Below, piece by piece: positions 1 through 6,427 of a stretch of 8,639 bases of DNA. This DNA is from Hyphomicrobiales bacterium (GTDB lineage: Bacteria; Pseudomonadota; Alphaproteobacteria; Rhizobiales; Kaistiaceae), in NCBI GenBank assembly GCA_017305815.1, contig JAFKJZ010000406.1:1-8639 (forward strand), written 5' to 3'. Numbering within the stretch: position 1 is the stretch's first letter; each line of letters starts with the position of its first letter. The translations under genes and the position numbers were made by a program. A model generated the notes under the pieces. That model was given only the letters and a program-made list of their open reading frames with translations. It made no database searches and was not told the origin of the DNA.

Positions 1-960
1 TTCGAATTCGACACGCTGAAGGGCAACACGCTGCTCACGCACGAGGCGATCGGCGTCTGCGGCCTGATCACGCCCTGGAACTGGCCGCTGAACCAGATCG
101 TCACCAAGCTCGCGCCGGCGCTCGCCGCCGGCTGCACCGTGGTGCTGAAGCCATCGGAGCTGTCGCCGCTATCGGCTCACATCCTCGCCGAGGTGCTGCA
201 TGACGCCGGCGTGCCGAAGGGCGTGTTCAACCTCGTCAACGGCACCGGCCCGGTCGTCGGCGAGGCGATCGCCGCCCATCCCGACATCGACATGGTCTCT
301 TTCACCGGCTCGACCCGCGCCGGCGTCCAGGTCGCCAAGGCGGCCGCCGATACGGTCAAGCGCGTGCACCAGGAACTCGGCGGCAAGTCCGCCAACATCA
401 TCCTGGCCGACGCCGATCTCGACCTCGCCGTCACCGATGGCGTCAATCGCTGCTTCATCAATTCCGGCCAGTCCTGCATCGCGCCGACGCGCATGCTCGT
501 GCCGCGCGCCCTGCTCCCCGAGATAGTCGAGCGCGCCCGCGCCATCGCCGAGGGTGCGACGCTCGTCGCCGGCGGCCCCGGCCGGCCGGACGGCATCGAA
601 AGCGGCTATTTCGTCCGCCCCACCATCTTCGCCGACGTCGATCCCGACATGACGATCGCCCGGCAGGAGATCTTCGGGCCGGTGCTCTCGATCCTCGCCT
701 ATGACGACGAGGAAGAAGCGATCCGGATCGCCAATGATTCCGTCTACGGCCTCGCCGGCTATGTCTATTCCCGTGACGAGGAGCACGCCCGCCGCACCGC
801 CGCGCGCATCCGCGCCGGCCGCATCTTCATCAACAACCCGCCCTTCGACTTCAACGCGCCGTTCGGCGGCTACAAGCAGTCCGGCAATGGCCGCGAGCTC
901 GGCGACCACGGCATGCGCGAGTTCCTCGAAGTGAAGGCCGTCCTCGGCTATGCGCGATGA
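1..960 (+). CDS. NAD(P)-dependent aldehyde dehydrogenase, 5' partial, with an apparent internal in-frame deletion
   Basis: The gene oxidises an aldehyde to a carboxylate with NAD(P)+. The frame is open from base 1, so the N-terminus lies outside the window; 319 residues are visible. ALDH landmarks appear in order: TPWNWP, the cofactor-binding KPSE, FTGST, ELGGKS with the general-base Glu, NSGQSC with the catalytic Cys (codon 475-477), EIFGPV (Glu codon 667-669) and the C-terminal [14 protein letters not shown]. The Cys-to-EIFGP distance is 64 residues, against 97 in human ALDH2 (Cys302 to Glu399). About 33-36 residues seem to be missing near 530-560, covering the usual GDP...GP segment before GATLVAGG. 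The frame is kept, but folding and cofactor binding are doubtful. The stop overlaps a possible ATG of the next gene, suggesting one operon. The substrate cannot be read from sequence. The family is certain; function of this copy is not. Confidence 0.9.
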   Translation, partial: FEFDTLKGNTLLTHEAIGVCGLITPWNWPLNQIVTKLAPALAAGCTVVLKPSELSPLSAHILAEVLHDAGVPKGVFNLVNGTGPVVGEAIAAHPDIDMVSFTGSTRAGVQVAKAAADTVKRVHQELGGKSANIILADADLDLAVTDGVNRCFINSGQSCIAPTRMLVPRALLPEIVERARAIAEGATLVAGGPGRPDGIESGYFVRPTIFADVDPDMTIARQEIFGPVLSILAYDDEEEAIRIANDSVYGLAGYVYSRDEEHARRTAARIRAGRIFINNPPFDFNAPFGGYKQSGNGRELGDHGMREFLEVKAVLGYAR

Positions 961-965
961 AGGGA
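960..965 (+). promoter_or_regulatory. Shine-Dalgarno site that decides the amidohydrolase start
   Basis: AAGGGA lies six bases before the ATG at 972. The alternative in-frame ATG at 957, which overlaps the preceding stop as ATGA, has no purine-rich site upstream. The start at 972 is therefore preferred. Confidence 0.6.
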
Positions 966-971
966 CAGACC

Positions 972-2333
972 ATGGCCGCTGACACGTCACCAAAGCGCGT
1001 CTGGCTGCGCGACCCGATCGCCGTCTTTGCCGAGGGCGCTGAACGCGGCCTGGTGATTTCCGGCGGCAAAATCGTGGAGCTGGTCGGCAGCGAAGGCCCG
1101 ACCGCGCCCTGCGACGAGATCGTCGACGCCGGCCGCCACGTCGTGCTGCCCGGCCTCGTCAACACGCATCACCATTTCTTCCAGACGCTGACCCGCGCGC
1201 ATCCCGACGCGATCAACAAGGAACTGTTTCCCTGGCTGAAGGCGCTCTATCCGCGCTGGGGGGCGCATCTGAACCGCGACCGCTTCCGCCTCGGCGTCCG
1301 CCTCGCGCTCACCGAATTGCTGATGTCCGGCTGCACCACCGCCTCGGACCATCTGTTCGTCTTCGGCGCCGACATGCCGGATGCCGTCGACATCGAGGCC
1401 GAGGAAGCCGAGCGGCTCGGCATGCGCATCGCGCTGACGCGCGGCGCCATCAATTTCGGCTCGAAGAGCGGCGGCATCGCCGACGAACGGCTGATGCAGG
1501 ACTACGACACCGTGATCGCCGACTGCGAGCGCGTGCTGTCGAAATATCACGACGCCTCGGAGGGCTCGTTCCGCTGCGTGGCGGTCGCGCCCTGCGCGCC
1601 GTTCAACGTCACCAGGCAGCTGATGATCGACAGCGCGGCCCTGGCCGAGAAATATGACTGCCGGCTGTATACCCATCTCGGCGAGACGCGGGACGAGGAC
1701 GAGTTCTGCCTTGCCCATTTCGGTTGCCGCCCGCTCGACTATCTCGAGGAAGTCGGCTGGCTGAACGAGCGCGTCTGGCTGGCGCATGGCATCCATTTCA
1801 ACGACGACGAGATTCGCCGCCTCGGCAAGCACCGGATCGGCGTCTGTCACTGTCCGACGTCCAACATGGTGCTCGCCTCGGGCATCTGCCGGACCAAGGA
1901 ACTGGAGGCGGCCGGCGCGATCGTCGGCCTCGGCGTCGACGGCTCGGCCTCCAACGACAATTCGAACCTGATGGAGAGCATCCGCCACGCGCTGATGCTA
2001 GGCCGGCTGCGCTATGGCGCCGAGGCGGTCACCCACCAGGACGCGATCCGCTGGGCGACCGAGGGCTCCGCCGCCTGCCTCGGCCGCAAGGACATCGGCC
2101 GCATCGAGGCCGGAAGGCAGGCGGACCTCGCCCTCTTCACCCTCGACGAACTGCGCTTCTCCGGCGCCGGCGACCCGATCGCCGCCCTCGTGCTCTGCGG
2201 CGCCCACCGCGCCGACCGCGTCATGGTCGGCGGAAAATGGCGCGTCCTCGACGGCGCGCCTGTCGGCGTGGATCTTGCACGGCTTCGTCACGAGCATGGC
2301 GCGGCCGCCCGCGCCTTCCTCGAAGCGGTCTGA
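972..2333 (+). CDS. Amidohydrolase of the TrzA/SsnA group, probable 8-oxoguanine deaminase
   Basis: This is a metal-dependent cytosolic deaminase of the amidohydrolase superfamily. The closest match I recognise is 8-oxoguanine deaminase (8-oxoguanine to urate plus ammonia). With the start at 972 it has 453 residues, normal for the family. The metal and active-site set is complete: HxH in NTHHHF (His66, His68), THLGE (His235, Glu238), HGIHF (His272) and VDGSASND (Asp323). Family-like blocks include PGLVNTHHHFFQTLTRA, ELLMSGCTTASDH, CHCPTSNMVLASGICR and a C-terminal GRIEAGRQADLALF strand. An ATG at 957 would add five residues and overlap the ALDH stop. The gene sits directly between the ALDH and an ABC transporter, which suggests that the imported compound or a product of it is deaminated. 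A related triazine, isocytosine or pterin deaminase is the main alternative. Confidence 0.85.
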   Translation: MAADTSPKRVWLRDPIAVFAEGAERGLVISGGKIVELVGSEGPTAPCDEIVDAGRHVVLPGLVNTHHHFFQTLTRAHPDAINKELFPWLKALYPRWGAHLNRDRFRLGVRLALTELLMSGCTTASDHLFVFGADMPDAVDIEAEEAERLGMRIALTRGAINFGSKSGGIADERLMQDYDTVIADCERVLSKYHDASEGSFRCVAVAPCAPFNVTRQLMIDSAALAEKYDCRLYTHLGETRDEDEFCLAHFGCRPLDYLEEVGWLNERVWLAHGIHFNDDEIRRLGKHRIGVCHCPTSNMVLASGICRTKELEAAGAIVGLGVDGSASNDNSNLMESIRHALMLGRLRYGAEAVTHQDAIRWATEGSAACLGRKDIGRIEAGRQADLALFTLDELRFSGAGDPIAALVLCGAHRADRVMVGGKWRVLDGAPVGVDLARLRHEHGAAARAFLEAV

Positions 2334-2366
2334 ACCGGAAACATCGAAAGGTCCGGCCCAGCCATC

Positions 2367-3212
2367 ATGAACGCCCTTCCCGCCCGCGACTATCCAGCCC
2401 TGGAACCGGTCGACAGCCGCGAAACGCGGCCGCAGCCGCCGGTCGACCTCATCATCGACCAGGCCGGCAAGACCTTTGAGACCGCGCGCGGACCGATGGT
2501 GGCGCTGGCGCCGATCTCGCTCAAGGTGGCGAAGGGCTCGTTCGTGGCGCTGATCGGCCCGTCCGGCTGCGGCAAGTCCACCCTGCTGCGCATGGCGGCG
2601 GGTCTGGAGCAGCCGGACAATGGCGCCGTGCTGATCCGCGGCAAGCATCCGGAACAGTTCCGCAGCGAGGGCGAACTCGGCATCGCCTTCCAGGACGCCG
2701 CCCTGCTGCCCTGGCGCAGCGTGTTCCAGAACATCGCCTTTCCGCTGCAGATCCTCGGCCGCTCGGTCAAGGCGCACACCGACAAGATCCACGAGCTGAT
2801 CGAGCTGGTCGGCCTCAAGGGCCATGAGGATTCGCTGCCCGGCCAGCTTTCGGGCGGCATGCGCCAGCGCGTCGCGATCGCCCGCTCGCTGGTCAGCGAC
2901 CCGTCCGTCCTGCTGCTCGACGAGCCCTTCGGCGCGCTCGACCAGATCCTGCGCCGCACGATGAATGTCGAGCTGCAGAGGATCTGGGCGGCGCGCCAGA
3001 CGACGACGATCCTCGTCACCCACGGCATCGACGAGGCGGTGTTCCTCGCCGACGAGGTGGTGGTGATGCAGGCGAAGCCCGGCCGCATCGCCGAGATCAT
3101 CAAGATCCCGTTTGCCCGCCCGCGCACACCGGAGCTGTTCAGTCATCCGCATTTCCACGCGCTGTGCGACCGGCTGATGGCGAGCCTGCACGGCGAGGGC
3201 CACGCCGAATGA
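2367..3212 (+). CDS. ABC transporter ATP-binding protein, NitT/TauT (SsuB/TauB-like) type
   Basis: This is the ATPase that powers import with the permease encoded next; it acts at the inner membrane's cytoplasmic face. The 281 residues hold every ABC motif: Walker A GPSGCGKST (64-72), Q-loop FQDAALLPWR (Gln109), signature LSGGMRQR (161-168), Walker B VLLLDEP followed by the FGALD D-loop (181-192), and the switch His219 in VTHGIDEAV. The LLPWR Q-loop and the FGALD text are typical of nitrate/sulfonate/taurine-type ATPases. An N-terminal extension of about 25 residues precedes the core. The start is supported only by AAGG, about 15 bases upstream, so a slightly later start is possible. The stop overlaps the permease ATG (ATGA at 3209-3212). 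It follows the deaminase gene by 33 bases, consistent with one transcript. Confidence 0.93.
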   Translation: MNALPARDYPALEPVDSRETRPQPPVDLIIDQAGKTFETARGPMVALAPISLKVAKGSFVALIGPSGCGKSTLLRMAAGLEQPDNGAVLIRGKHPEQFRSEGELGIAFQDAALLPWRSVFQNIAFPLQILGRSVKAHTDKIHELIELVGLKGHEDSLPGQLSGGMRQRVAIARSLVSDPSVLLLDEPFGALDQILRRTMNVELQRIWAARQTTTILVTHGIDEAVFLADEVVVMQAKPGRIAEIIKIPFARPRTPELFSHPHFHALCDRLMASLHGEGHAE

Positions 3213-4762
3213 CCGATCTCGCGACCCGGTCGAACGCCCGCATCCTGTTCGGGACGTTGCTCTTCCTGGCGGTCTGGGAGTTTCTCGGCCAGACGACCGC
3301 CTGGGGCGTCGCCATGATGCCGGCGCCGTCGCGCATCATCCTGCAGTTCTTCGCCGATCGCGAGCTCTACTGGCTCCACGGACTGGCGACGATCCAGACC
3401 TCGATCATCGGCTTCACCATCGGCACCACCGTCGCCATTCTCGCCGCCTGCCTGTTCTGCCTGCTGCCAGGGCTGGAGCTTGCCTTTCGCGGCGTCAACA
3501 TCGCCCTCTTCGCCATGCCGGCGATCGTCGTCGGCCCGCTGCTGGTGCTGTTCTTCACCGGCAACTGGCCGCAGACCATCCTCGCCGCGCTGATGGTCTA
3601 TTTCCCGGCCATGTCGGCGACGCTGCTCGGACTGCGCGAGACCGACCCGAGGCTGGCCGACGTCGTTACCACCTATGGCGGCAGCCGCTGGACGATGTTT
3701 CGCCATGTCCGCCTGCGCGGCTCGTTGCCGTCGCTGTTCGCGGGGCTCCGCGTCGCCGCGCCGATCGCCGTGCTGGGCGCGGTGCTCGGCGAGTTCGGCT
3801 CCGGCACGCGCTGGGGCCTCGGCTCCTTCCTGCTCTCGTCGCTGCCGCAGGGCAATCCCGCCAAGCTCTGGGGCATCGGCCTGTTCTCCAGCGCCATCGC
3901 GCTCACCGGCTACGGCATCTTCCTGCTGCCGGCCCGGCGCCTCGCCAGTACGACCTCCGCCGTCACCCTCGCCGCCCTGCGGCCATCCTTCGCCGCCACC
4001 AGCATGCGCACGCGGCTGATCCGCCTGGCGCTGATCGCCGCCGCCTTCGTGCTTCCCTTCGCGCTCTGGTCGTTCGGCCTCTGGCTCAGCAAGCTGAACC
4101 CGATCATCGCGCCGGGCCCCGTGCAGACGGTGCTGTTCCTCTTCCAGGGCCACGGCGCCGCCGCGGCGCGCGCGGCGATCGGCCATGCCTTGGCGCAGAC
4201 GCTGCCGATCGCGGCACTCGGCCTGGTCGCCGGCCTCGCCGTCGCCTTCGTGCTAGCGGCGCTCTCCGTGCTCGCCCCGGCTCTGGCGCGGGCCATGCTG
4301 CCCTTCGCCATGGTGGCGCAGAACATGCCGCTGGTGGCGCTGGTACCGTTCGTCGTGCTGGTGTTCGGCCGCGGCACCATGGCGTCCGTCTTCATGGCGG
4401 TGATCGTGGTGTTCTTCCCGGCCTATGTGATGCTCAACCAGGGTTTCGCCATGGTGCCGCGCGCCGCCGGCGACCTCGTCAGCGTCTATGGCGGCAGCCG
4501 GTTGAAGCGGCTCGTCTTCGTCACCGTGCCGTTCTCGACCGGGCATCTCTTCGCCGCCGCGCGGCTGGTCGCGCCGCAGGCGCTGCTCGGCGTGCTGCTC
4601 GCCGAATGGCTGCTCTCCGGCGTCGGCCTCGGCAACCTGCTCAACATCTCGCGCGGCCGGCTCGACTACGACATGATCTGGGCCGGCGCGCTCGTCAGCA
4701 TCCTGATCTCCGTCGCCGCCTATGAAGCGGTCGGCCTGCTCGAACGGACGGTGCGCCGATGA
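3209..4762 (+). CDS. Fused two-domain ABC permease, NitT/TauT type
   Basis: This inner-membrane channel subunit has two binding-protein-dependent permease domains in one 517-residue chain, so one polypeptide could serve where two copies or two subunits are usual. Domain 1 covers about 1-245 and domain 2 about 265-517, each with several hydrophobic segments. Each carries an EAA-type loop that docks the ATPase: 151-182 (DVVTTYGGSRWTMFRHVRL) and 421-453 (DLVSVYGGSRLKRLVFVTV). The shared YGGSR text suggests duplication of an ancestral single domain. The start at 3209 is preferred over an in-frame upstream start at 3164, because GAGGG lies nine bases before it and it forms ATGA with the ATPase stop. 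The 3' end also overlaps the next gene by ATGA, pointing to translational coupling. The substrate is not readable; context suggests a small heterocycle. Confidence 0.9.
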   Translation: MTDLATRSNARILFGTLLFLAVWEFLGQTTAWGVAMMPAPSRIILQFFADRELYWLHGLATIQTSIIGFTIGTTVAILAACLFCLLPGLELAFRGVNIALFAMPAIVVGPLLVLFFTGNWPQTILAALMVYFPAMSATLLGLRETDPRLADVVTTYGGSRWTMFRHVRLRGSLPSLFAGLRVAAPIAVLGAVLGEFGSGTRWGLGSFLLSSLPQGNPAKLWGIGLFSSAIALTGYGIFLLPARRLASTTSAVTLAALRPSFAATSMRTRLIRLALIAAAFVLPFALWSFGLWLSKLNPIIAPGPVQTVLFLFQGHGAAAARAAIGHALAQTLPIAALGLVAGLAVAFVLAALSVLAPALARAMLPFAMVAQNMPLVALVPFVVLVFGRGTMASVFMAVIVVFFPAYVMLNQGFAMVPRAAGDLVSVYGGSRLKRLVFVTVPFSTGHLFAAARLVAPQALLGVLLAEWLLSGVGLGNLLNISRGRLDYDMIWAGALVSILISVAAYEAVGLLERTVRR

Positions 4763-5217
4763 ACACGCCCGCCGGCATAAGCTGGCACCATGCCTCGCTG
4801 ACGGTCTCGGACATCGACCCGGCGATCGCCTTCTTCGGCGCGGTGTTCGGCTTCGCGCCGATCTTCATCGAGCGCGGCATGACAGACGACATCGCCGCCA
4901 TGACGGGCAAACCCGGCCTCGCCTGCGACTTCGCGCAGCTCCGCGCCGATGCCTATCCGTTGATCCTTGAACTGATCGCCTTCCGTTCCGAACAGGAGGA
5001 ACGGCCCGAGCCGGACGCCCTGCCCTGGCGGCCCGGCGCCGGCCATGTCGCCTTCCATGTCGATGATTTCGAGGGCGCGGTCGCGGCGGCGGTGGCCGCA
5101 GGAGCGCGCATTCTCGGCCGGGCGATCGATTTCCCCGGCGGACGCGCAATCTACTGCGAGGCGCCCGGCGGCGCCTTCTTCGAAATCGAGTTCCTTCTTC
5201 TTGCCACGGAGGCCTGA
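4759..5217 (+). CDS. VOC-family (glyoxalase/dioxygenase fold) protein
   Basis: This 152-residue protein has the vicinal-oxygen-chelate fold: two beta-alpha-beta-beta-beta modules that hold a divalent metal. Module 1 begins with ISWHHASLTVSDIDPAIAFF and module 2 with GHVAFHVDDFEGAVAAAVAAG, followed by APGGAFFEIEF. Likely metal ligands are His11, Glu71, His96 and Glu142, by alignment of the family pattern from memory. The family includes glyoxalase I, ring-cleaving dioxygenases, epimerases and resistance proteins, so the reaction cannot be named. The start overlaps the permease stop (ATGA at 4759-4762), with a weak GGACGG seven bases before it, and the gene ends the left block. Coupling to the transporter argues for a role with the imported compound, such as isomerising or cleaving an intermediate. 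Confidence is high for the fold and low for the job. Confidence 0.85.
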   Translation: MNTPAGISWHHASLTVSDIDPAIAFFGAVFGFAPIFIERGMTDDIAAMTGKPGLACDFAQLRADAYPLILELIAFRSEQEERPEPDALPWRPGAGHVAFHVDDFEGAVAAAVAAGARILGRAIDFPGGRAIYCEAPGGAFFEIEFLLLATEA

Positions 5218-5225
5218 GAGCAACC

Positions 5226-5243
5226 CGCCGCATCGACGCGGCG
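5226..5243 (+). terminator. GC hairpin after the VOC gene, possible terminator
   Basis: CGCCGC (5226-5231) pairs perfectly with GCGGCG (5238-5243) around a six-base loop, nine bases after the VOC stop codon. No clear T-run follows, so it is at best a weak intrinsic terminator or a transcript-stabilising hairpin. Confidence 0.35.
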
Positions 5244-5316
5244 CGCCTGATTGAATCTTGTGCAAATCCGGCAATGCAATTGCTTCAAATTTGGGATCGC
5301 ACAAAACAAAATCATG

Positions 5317-5344
5317 TTGATCTGGCAAATCGCGTCGATAAAAT
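5317..5344 (+). promoter_or_regulatory. Candidate sigma-70 promoter for the binding-protein operon
   Basis: TTGATC (5317-5322) and TAAAAT (5339-5344) are separated by 16 bases in the AT-rich stretch upstream of the substrate-binding protein. This would give a leader of nearly 200 bases. The match is by eye and other box pairs are possible. Confidence 0.35.
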
Positions 5345-5365
5345 CATCCTATACGGTTTGATAGA

Positions 5366-5377
5366 CCGAAAATTCGG
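5366..5377. promoter_or_regulatory. Inverted repeat, possible operator
   Basis: CCGAA and TTCGG form a perfect five-base inverted repeat around AA, about 22 bases downstream of the candidate -10 box. That position would suit a repressor. A CGGT/ACCG pair (5354-5357 and 5365-5368) overlaps its left edge. The regulator is unknown. Confidence 0.3.
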
Positions 5378-5533
5378 ATCGAGCCGACAGCATAATATTT
5401 CCAGTTGCAGGACGAATACTGCTACGGATCGTTGTCGCCAGTCGCTCCATGAACATCCCGTTCCTCTTCAAATAGACCCATATCCGCCCGGAACAGGCAT
5501 GCGCCCTGTCCCGCCGCCCCGCTTTGCCGAACT

Positions 5534-5539
5534 GAAGGA
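5534..5539 (+). promoter_or_regulatory. Shine-Dalgarno site of the substrate-binding protein gene
   Basis: GAAGGA lies eight bases before the ATG at 5548. It supports that start, which also places the twin-arginine signal at the N-terminus. Confidence 0.65.
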
Positions 5540-5547
5540 CGCAGAAG

Positions 5548-6404
5548 ATGAAATTCGTGCAGTCGCGCCGTGATTTCGCCAAGACCCTGTTCGCCGGCGC
5601 CGCCCTCGTCGGCCTCGGGCCGCTCGGACGCGCCCAGGCTGCCGAAACCACGCCGCTGAACTTCCAGTCGATCTGGATCAACGATCCCGAATTCATGGGT
5701 TACTTCATCGCGATCGACGAAGGCTACTACAAGGCCGAGGGCCTGGATGTGAATTACATCTCGGGCGGCCCGGACGTGATCCCGCCGGCAGCCTGGAAGC
5801 AAGCGGCATCAAGTCGATCAAGGACCTCGTCGGCAAGACAGTGGCCTGCCCGCCGCTCAGCCTTGGCACCTTCAACGTGCTGCTCGGCCTCAACGGCGTC
5901 GATCCGAGCACGGTGAAGATCGTTCCCTACGCCTTCGACCCGACGCCGCTCGCGACCGGACAGGTAGACGCCGTCGTCGATTTCATGACCTCGCTGCCCT
6001 ACATCGTCGAGCAGACATCCGGCAAGAAGGCCAACTACATCCTCTTCTACGATTCCGGCCTGCCCTTCGGCCAGGACTTCGTCACCGTCACCGACGACAC
6101 GTTGAAGAACCGCCGCAAGGATCTGGTCGGCTTCCTGCGCGCCAGCCGCAAGGGCTGGGACGAAGACTTCAAGAACGGCGCCACCTACCTGAAGAAGTAC
6201 GAGGACACCTGGTTCAAGGGCAACGGCTACACGCCGGGCGCTTCCGAGTTCCACAGCAAGGCGCAGAACCCGCTGATGCAGCATCCGAACGGCGTGTTCG
6301 CGCTCGACGACGCCGCGATCGAACACAACATCGCCACGCTGGAAAAGGTCGGCATCAAGGTCACCAAGGACATGTTCGACAACAGCCTGCTGGCCGAGAT
6401 CTGA
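5548..6404 (+). pseudogene. NMT1/THI5-like ABC substrate-binding protein, Tat-exported, frame-broken and internally deleted
   Basis: This is the periplasmic binding protein expected for the upstream ABC importer. The N-terminus has a twin-arginine signal, SRRDFAK, then a hydrophobic stretch and a likely cleavage after AQA. The mature part starts with the family-like LNFQSIWINDPEFMGYF and GYYKAEGLDVNYISGGPDVIP. The frame then breaks near 5781-5789. Frame 1 continues as nonsense to a stop at 5914-5916. The frame starting at 5841 carries the rest (IKSIKDLVGKT through DNSLLAEI, stop 6402-6404). GSLEA, a family-like motif, is already readable in the second frame at 5787-5801, then jumps to SGIKS. 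About 45 residues that normally lie between these are missing. Two lesions are thus likely: a one-base loss and an in-frame deletion. The spliced product would be about 285 residues, against roughly 330 in the family. As read it is nonfunctional, unless the sequence is misassembled. Confidence 0.85.
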
Positions 6405-6427
6405 GCATCGACCGGCGGAAATCCCGA

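Larger units (their letters stand above)
5218..5547. other. 330-bp AT-rich intergenic regulatory region
   Basis: No convincing gene lies here. Bases 5251-5410 contain 65 G or C in 160 (41%), far below the flanking genes. The region holds a GC hairpin just after the VOC stop, a candidate sigma-70 promoter, several short palindromes (GCAATTGC at 5276-5283, CAAATTTG at 5286-5293, CCGAA-AA-TTCGG at 5366-5377), a repeated CGGATCG (5375-5381 and 5425-5431) and a small ACAGG/CCTGT hairpin in the putative leader (5493-5509). It most likely ends the left operon and starts the binding-protein operon under control of a regulator not encoded in the window. A 99-codon open frame from 5274 crosses the region but has no family resemblance or codon bias and is rejected. 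Confidence 0.7.

Noticed and set aside
957..959. Alternative amidohydrolase start at 957 overlapping the ALDH stop as ATGA
   Set aside because: No ribosome site precedes it, whereas the ATG at 972 has AAGGGA six bases upstream. It remains possible through translational coupling.
987..1988. Long - strand open frames opposite the amidohydrolase, ATPase, permease and oxidoreductases
   Set aside because: These are antisense shadows of GC-rich genes. They have low-complexity Arg/Ala/Asp-rich text and no family motifs, while the + strand frames carry complete catalytic motifs.
5218..5547. Remnant of an insertion sequence in the AT-rich gap
   Set aside because: No paired terminal inverted repeats, target-site duplication or transposase-like frame could be found; the palindromes are short and local.
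5274..5573. Open frame of 99 codons on + across the intergenic region
   Set aside because: It lies in AT-rich DNA with no coding bias, has no recognisable motif, and overlaps the well-supported start and ribosome site of the binding protein in another frame.
5781..5804. Programmed ribosomal frameshift joining the two halves of the binding protein
   Set aside because: No slippery heptamer or downstream structure is evident. A frameshift alone would not restore the roughly 45 missing residues, so a mutation or sequence error fits better.
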